From XBB1006 sp051877515 (GTDB lineage: Bacteria > Bacillota > Clostridia > Lachnospirales > Lachnospiraceae), in the NCBI GenBank assembly GCA_051877515.1, contig JBJEIY010000017.1, positions 248,001 through 312,000 of the forward strand: DNA of 64,000 nucleotides. Reading direction: 5' to 3'. Position numbers and translations under genes: made by a program. Under the pieces are notes generated by a model. The model was not told the origin of the DNA and did not search any database. It saw nothing but the letters and a program-made list of their open reading frames with translations. Positions 59,547 through 64,000 of this stretch are shown here, in pieces (position 1 is the first letter of the stretch; the number at the start of each line of letters is the position of its first letter).

Positions 59547-61613
59547 TTGGCTAAGAATCTGGTAATCGTGGAATCACCGGCAAAGGTTAAAACAATTAAA
59601 AAATTCTTAGGAAGCAACTATGAAGTTACTGCTTCAGGGGGCCATGTGCGTGATCTGCCAAAGAGTACTTTGGGTATTGATGTGGAAAAGGACTACGAAC
59701 CGAAGTACATAACGATCCGTGGAAAGGGAGATATCCTCGCAAAACTTCGTAAGGAGGTAAAGAAGGCCGACAAGATTTATCTTGCAACGGACCCTGACCG
59801 TGAGGGAGAGGCTATTTCCTGGCATTTGTATCATGCATTAAAGCTGGAGGATAAAAAGGTTTACCGTATCAGCTTTAACGAAATCACGAAACAGGCGGTA
59901 AAGGAGTCCTTAAAGCAGCCACGCCAGATTGATATGAGTCTGGTAGATGCCCAACAGGCAAGAAGGATCCTGGATCGTATGGTGGGATACAGTATCAGTC
60001 CGGTGTTATGGGAAAAAGTGAAACGCGGTTTGAGTGCCGGACGGGTGCAGTCTGTGGCACTGCGCATGATCTGTGACAGAGACGAAGAAATCAATGCGTT
60101 TATTCCCCAGGAATACTGGAGTGTGGATGTTGCGTTAAGGCTGGGAAAGAAGAATCTGATTGCAAAGCTTTCCGCCAAGTCTAATAAAATGGAGGAAATC
60201 TCCTGTAAAGAACAGGCTGATATCATTGAAAAGAAACTTCAAAACGCAAACTATGTTGTGGAAGATGTGAAAAAAGGAGAACGGATCAAGAAGTGTCCCT
60301 TGCCGTTTACTACCAGTACCTTGCAGCAGGAAGCGGCTAAGGTATTAAATTTTTCTACCATCAAGACCATGCGTGTGGCACAGCAGCTGTATGAAGGAAT
60401 TGGTGTAAAGGGTATGGGGACCATAGGTCTGATCACATATCTGCGTACGGACTCCACACGTGTTTCCGAGGAAGCAGTGCATAGCACAGCGCAATATATT
60501 AAAGAGCAGTATGGAGAACAGTATCTGCCGGAGCGTGCGAACCAGGTCAGCGGAAAAACAAAAATACAGGATGCCCATGAAGCCATCCGTCCATCCGATG
60601 TAAACAGGCAGCCGGCCGTGATCAAGAATTCTCTTAGCAGAGATCAGTTTAAATTGTATCAGCTGATCTGGAATCGTTTTGTGGCAAGCCAGATGGCAGA
60701 TGCCAGATATGAAACCGCAAGCTGCAAGATCAGGGCGGGAGAGTATCAGCTTTCGGCGTCCGCTTCCAAGCTGGTTTTTGCAGGATTTATGGATGTATAT
60801 ACCAACGACACCGATGAAAAGGGTGATGCACGCAGTATTGTGTCTGAACTCTTACCGGGACAGGAATTACAGCTGGAAGGTGTAAATTGTGAGCAGCATT
60901 TCACCCAGCCGTTACCACACTACACGGAAGCTTCTTTGGTCAAAGCATTGGAGGAGAGGGGGATTGGAAGACCCAGTACTTACGCCCCCACCATTTCTAC
61001 CATTATTGCCAGACGCTATGTTACCAAAGAAAACAAGAATCTGTATGTAACCGAACTGGGCGAAGTGGTAAACCGTATTATGAAAGAAGCTTTTTCCGAT
61101 ATTGTGGACGAAGCCTTTACCGCGGAAATGGAAGAGGAATTGGATAAAGTTGCGGAGGGAAGTCTGGACTGGAAAGAGATCGTGCGACGTTTCTATCCGG
61201 AATTGGTAAAATCTGTGGAAAGCGCGGAACAGAACTTAGAGAAGGTTACCATTGAAGATGAGCTATCTGAGGAACACTGCGATCTGTGCGGCCGTCAAAT
61301 GGTGATCAAATACGGACCACATGGCCGGTTTTTAGCCTGCCCGGGATTTCCGGAATGCAGATTTACCAAACCTTATCTTGAGAAGATCGGCGTTACCTGT
61401 CCTATGTGTGGCAAAGAAATCGTACTTCGCAAGACAAAAAAGGGACGAAAATTCTACGGTTGTGAAAATTATCCGGAATGTGAGTTTATGAGCTGGCAGA
61501 AGCCAAGTATTGAGAAATGTCCAAAGTGTGGTTCTGTCATGGTTGAAAAAGGTAACAAACTGGTGTGTATGGATGAAAAATGTGGATTTATTCAAGAAAA
61601 GAGTGTAAAATAA
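59547..61613 (+). CDS. topA: DNA topoisomerase I (type IA)
   Basis: It relaxes negative supercoils. The 688-aa protein starts with the TOPRIM domain (LVIVESPAKVKTIKKFLG; DPDREGEAISWHL acidic motif). The catalytic Tyr298 lies in GLITYLRTDSTRVS, and the core includes VQSVALRMICDRD and ERGIGRPSTYAPTISTI. Three C-terminal zinc ribbons are visible (CDLCG...CPGFPEC, CPMCG...CENYPEC, CPKCG...CMDEKC). The start is TTG 59547, with AGGAG at 59533-59537 and the usual MAKNLVIVESP N-terminus. It begins two bases after the dprA stop. Confidence 0.96.
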   Translation: MAKNLVIVESPAKVKTIKKFLGSNYEVTASGGHVRDLPKSTLGIDVEKDYEPKYITIRGKGDILAKLRKEVKKADKIYLATDPDREGEAISWHLYHALKLEDKKVYRISFNEITKQAVKESLKQPRQIDMSLVDAQQARRILDRMVGYSISPVLWEKVKRGLSAGRVQSVALRMICDRDEEINAFIPQEYWSVDVALRLGKKNLIAKLSAKSNKMEEISCKEQADIIEKKLQNANYVVEDVKKGERIKKCPLPFTTSTLQQEAAKVLNFSTIKTMRVAQQLYEGIGVKGMGTIGLITYLRTDSTRVSEEAVHSTAQYIKEQYGEQYLPERANQVSGKTKIQDAHEAIRPSDVNRQPAVIKNSLSRDQFKLYQLIWNRFVASQMADARYETASCKIRAGEYQLSASASKLVFAGFMDVYTNDTDEKGDARSIVSELLPGQELQLEGVNCEQHFTQPLPHYTEASLVKALEERGIGRPSTYAPTISTIIARRYVTKENKNLYVTELGEVVNRIMKEAFSDIVDEAFTAEMEEELDKVAEGSLDWKEIVRRFYPELVKSVESAEQNLEKVTIEDELSEEHCDLCGRQMVIKYGPHGRFLACPGFPECRFTKPYLEKIGVTCPMCGKEIVLRKTKKGRKFYGCENYPECEFMSWQKPSIEKCPKCGSVMVEKGNKLVCMDEKCGFIQEKSVK

Positions 61614-61709
61614 CATGGTAACATGTGAATTTTCCATAAAGTTCTTGAATTGTACAAAATTATATGATACGATAAACGCAGTTATTAGGGAATAAAGGAG
61701 GTAGTTCAA

Positions 61710-62492
61710 ATGAGTGTCCAACTGTTAGATAAGACACGAAAGATAAATAAGTTATTACACAACAATAATTCTTCTAAAGTTGTGTTTAACGATATCTGTT
61801 GTGTGTTAACTGAGATCCTGGCATCGAATGTATTGGTTATCAGCAAGAAGGGAAAAGTTCTTGGCACAAGTATCTGTAACAATATCGAAGAGATTGATGA
61901 GCTGATTGTGGATGAGGTTGGAGGATTTATTGATCCACTCTTGAACGAACGATTGCTTGGAATCCTGTCAACGAAGGAAAATGTCAATTTACAGACCTTG
62001 GGATTTGTTTCGGATAATATTGACACGTTCCGTGCGATCATCACTCCTATTGATATTGCGGGAGAGAGACTTGGTACTCTGTTTTTATACAAACAAAACT
62101 GCTCCTACGATATTGATGATATAATTCTAAGTGAGTATGGAACGACTGTTGTAGGACTGGAAATGATGCGTTCTGTGAACGAAGAGAGTGCGGAGGAAAC
62201 AAGAAAGATCCAGGTTGTGAAGTCGGCAGTTTCCACATTATCATTTTCCGAGTTAGAGGCGATCATTCATATTTTCGAAGAACTGGAAGGAAACGAGGGT
62301 ATTTTGGTTGCAAGTAAGATCGCTGACCGGGTAGGCATTACCAGATCCGTGATCGTGAATGCGCTTCGTAAGTTTGAGAGTGCAGGAGTCATTGAGTCCC
62401 GTTCTTCCGGAATGAAGGGAACTTATATCAAAGTTCTGAATGATTATATTTTTGAAGAACTGGAAGGAATCAAGCGACAAAATAAGAAATAG
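61710..62492 (+). CDS. codY: Global transcriptional regulator CodY
   Basis: This GTP- and branched-chain-amino-acid-sensing regulator of low-GC Gram-positives is 260 aa long. The N-terminal GAF domain (SVQLLDKTRKINKLLHNN, VLVISKKGKVLGTSI) is followed by the C-terminal winged helix with ASKIADRVGITRSVIVNALRKFESAGVIESRSSGMKGTYIKV, the conserved CodY recognition region. AAAGGAGGTAG precedes the ATG. It lies ahead of flgB as in Bacillus. No clear CodY box was identified in this window by eye. Confidence 0.96.
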   Translation: MSVQLLDKTRKINKLLHNNNSSKVVFNDICCVLTEILASNVLVISKKGKVLGTSICNNIEEIDELIVDEVGGFIDPLLNERLLGILSTKENVNLQTLGFVSDNIDTFRAIITPIDIAGERLGTLFLYKQNCSYDIDDIILSEYGTTVVGLEMMRSVNEESAEETRKIQVVKSAVSTLSFSELEAIIHIFEELEGNEGILVASKIADRVGITRSVIVNALRKFESAGVIESRSSGMKGTYIKVLNDYIFEELEGIKRQNKK

Positions 62493-62520
62493 TATGCTTT
62501 GCATAGGGATATGCAGTGGT

Positions 62521-62556
62521 AAAAGGATTTATAGAGCAATCTATAAGTCCTTTTTT
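62521..62556 (+). terminator. Rho-independent terminator of codY
   Basis: A 14-bp stem with one G-U (62521-62534 with 62541-62554) leads into TTTTTT (62551-62556). Confidence 0.92.
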
Positions 62557-62629
62557 GTATATTTATTTTCTTATATAGACCAGATTTTAAGAAGAAATGT
62601 CATATCCTGTAAAAAAACAGAAAAAACTC

Positions 62630-62657
62630 TTGTTTTTTGCTACATATCCTATATAAT
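62630..62657 (+). promoter_or_regulatory. Sigma-A promoter of the flagellar operon
   Basis: TTGTTT (62630-62635) and TATAAT (62652-62657) are spaced 16 bp, 44 bases before flgB. No SigD-type promoter was seen, which fits an early class flagellar operon. Confidence 0.65.
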
Positions 62658-62700
62658 AGATAAAGAGGTACTATATCTTGTGGTGAAAGGAGACGATGGG

Positions 62701-63096
62701 ATGATCAATTCAGGAATCTATGATTACATTAATGTTCTTGATAAGGCAGCGGATGCCAGCTATCTTCGTAATGAAGCGATTTCTAATAACATTGCCAATG
62801 ATGATACCCCCGGCTATAAGCGTGTAGATGTGGATTTTCAGAGCGTTTTGGCAGCGGAGATTGGTAAATCCAAGTATGTTAGTCTGGATAAGAAGATAAA
62901 AGATGTAAATCTGTCGCATCTTAATGTAACAGCCCAGAAGGATCTGTCATCTTATTCGTATTCTTATAGATTAGACGGAAACAATGTAGATATGGATACG
63001 GAAAATGTGGAACTTGCAGCGAACCAGATTACATATCAGGCGCTGGTGGACAGTATGGGCCAGGAATTTAACCGCATCAAATCGGTGCTGAATTAA
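62701..63096 (+). CDS. flgB: Flagellar basal-body rod protein FlgB
   Basis: This proximal rod subunit is exported by the flagellar type III apparatus. It is 131 aa long, with EAISNNIANDDTPGYKRVDVDF near the N-terminus (the rod-family ANxxTPGYK signature) and LAANQITYQALVDSMGQEFNRIKSVL at the C-terminus, which pairs with it in a coiled coil. ATG 62701 follows AAAGGAG. A longer frame from 62440 begins inside codY and crosses the terminator, so it is rejected. Confidence 0.95.
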   Translation: MINSGIYDYINVLDKAADASYLRNEAISNNIANDDTPGYKRVDVDFQSVLAAEIGKSKYVSLDKKIKDVNLSHLNVTAQKDLSSYSYSYRLDGNNVDMDTENVELAANQITYQALVDSMGQEFNRIKSVLN

Positions 63097-63107
63097 GGAG
63101 GTAGCCT

Positions 63108-63551
63108 ATGTCAGTATTTCAATCGTTTAATATTAATGCATCAGGATTGACAGCACAGAGATTTCGTACCGACGTAATCTCTGAAAATATTGCAAATGTA
63201 AATACTACCAGGACAGAAGACGGAACACCTTATCGTCGTCAGATTGTGACATTTCAGGAGAAAGATGTTACGCCATTTTCCAATGTCCTGAAACAAACCA
63301 GAGAAGGGGCTTTGGGAAACGGTGTAAAAGTGTATTCCCTGACAGAGGATTACGAAACCGATTTTACCATGACCTATGATCCTTCTCATCCGGATGCGGA
63401 TGAAAACGGATACGTTTCCTATCCCAATGTTAATATAGTGACAGAAATGACCAATCTTATTGATGCCAGTCGTTCTTATGAAGCCAATGCAACAGCCTTT
63501 GATGCCAGCAAGAATATTCTGACTACAGGGTTAAGTCTTGGAAAGAATTAA
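63108..63551 (+). CDS. flgC: Flagellar basal-body rod protein FlgC
   Basis: This 147-aa rod subunit has the N-terminal signature NINASGLTAQRFRTDVISENIANVNTT and the C-terminal helix EMTNLIDASRSYEANATAFDASKNIL. It starts 12 bases after flgB with AAGGAGGTAG as ribosome site. No signal peptide is expected, since rod proteins use the flagellar export apparatus. Confidence 0.96.
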   Translation: MSVFQSFNINASGLTAQRFRTDVISENIANVNTTRTEDGTPYRRQIVTFQEKDVTPFSNVLKQTREGALGNGVKVYSLTEDYETDFTMTYDPSHPDADENGYVSYPNVNIVTEMTNLIDASRSYEANATAFDASKNILTTGLSLGKN

Positions 63552-63564
63552 GGAGGGCTTTTAA

Positions 63565-63882
63565 ATGGATGCAGTAAGTACCTATTCCGCGATTTCCGGT
63601 TTATACAATGAGATGGGAAAAGCGGGTAATACCATATCCGATCAGTCAGGTGATAACGGATTTCAGCAGATTTTTGAATCGGCTATGAATATGATCAATG
63701 AAACCAGTGATCTTCAGAACAAGGCGGAATCTGCAGAGATTCAGTTTGCATTAGGCTTATCCAATAATACACATGATCTGCAGATCGCCCAGGAAAAGGC
63801 AAATGTGGCATTGCAGTATACGGTTGCTGTGCGTGACAGAGCCCTTGAAGCCTATAAGGAGATCATGAACATGCAGATTTAA
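63565..63882 (+). CDS. fliE: Flagellar hook-basal body complex protein FliE
   Basis: This 105-aa protein joins the MS ring to the rod. The C-terminal segment is typical: SAEIQFALGLSNNTHDLQIAQEKANVALQYTVAVRDRALEAYKEIMNMQI. AAGGAGGG precedes the ATG. Gene order flgB-flgC-fliE-fliF is the standard Gram-positive one. Confidence 0.95.
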   Translation: MDAVSTYSAISGLYNEMGKAGNTISDQSGDNGFQQIFESAMNMINETSDLQNKAESAEIQFALGLSNNTHDLQIAQEKANVALQYTVAVRDRALEAYKEIMNMQI

Positions 63883-63935
63883 TCCGGTTCTTTTGACAGT
63901 CTGAGAAAACGGTAGGAGACAACTAGGAGAGTAAT

Positions 63936-64000
63936 ATGAATAATATTCAGGAGAGAATTCAAAGGATTCTAACGAGGATCCTGGAGTGGTGGAAGAAATT
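63936..64000 (+). CDS. fliF: Start of fliF, flagellar MS-ring protein (cut by window end)
   Basis: ATG 63936 follows TAGGAGAG and opens a frame reading MNNIQERIQRILTRILEWWK to the window end. Position directly after fliE and an amphipathic start fit FliF. The remaining 500 or so residues are outside the window, so identity rests on gene order. Confidence 0.75.
   Translation, partial: MNNIQERIQRILTRILEWWKK

Overview
The window is a single chromosomal stretch of a spore-forming, flagellated member of the Clostridia, most likely a Lachnospiraceae. The evidence is a complete cotJABC cluster, a SigK-like sigma factor, CodY, the start of a flagellar operon, low-to-moderate GC, AGGAGG ribosome sites, sigma-A promoters and several protein families typical of that group (DUF4317, DUF5716, DUF5717, DUF5662). 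I cannot name a genus from sequence alone. No rRNA, tRNA, CRISPR array or intact insertion sequence was seen. Most of the window reads as core genome.

Layout. 1-7000: the C-terminal part of pyruvate phosphate dikinase, an intergenic region carrying a family of imperfect hairpins, a nuclease-fold hypothetical protein, and a large secreted M64 (IgA-peptidase-like) protein. 6937-16140: a nine-gene aromatic amino acid operon (pheA-aroB-aroC-aroE/aroK fusion-aroQ-aroA-tyrA and two tandem DAHP synthases). It is preceded by what looks like a complete ribosome-mediated attenuator: promoter, 44-codon Phe/Tyr-rich leader peptide, antiterminator and terminator. 16161-21520: a TetR regulator divergent from a small protein, an MMPL/RND-type exporter and a secreted repeat-rich partner. 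21583-26440: Nudix hydrolase, meso-diaminopimelate dehydrogenase, chemoreceptor and a membrane Gate-type protein. 26681-36100: DUF4317, then an operon-like run tcdA-malic enzyme-fumarase alpha/beta-greA-hybrid histidine kinase-asparaginase, and a convergent CobD-like aminotransferase.

36203-42966 holds four tightly packed genes of unknown function: a giant DUF5717 repeat protein, a degenerate Hsp70/actin-fold protein of DUF5716 type, a small TPR protein and a two-TM coiled-coil protein. I consider this the best candidate for an undescribed system. 43011-45912 is pantothenate/CoA synthesis (panB, panC, coaBC). 45980-47012 is cotJABC, followed by glpK, a short serine recombinase, gltX and a UvrD-like helicase. 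53123-56788 holds DUF1292, HD-GYP, TraX-like, DUF5662 and SigK-like genes. 56915-64000 has comM-dprA-topA-codY and then flgB-flgC-fliE-fliF, cut by the window end.

Two intergenic regions, before gltX and before the TraX-like gene, carry copies of one dispersed repeat of roughly 80 bp. It contains palindromes and TATAAT boxes. The aromatic attenuator, the unknown four-gene cluster, the dispersed repeat and the tandem active/inactive M64 domains are the most notable items.
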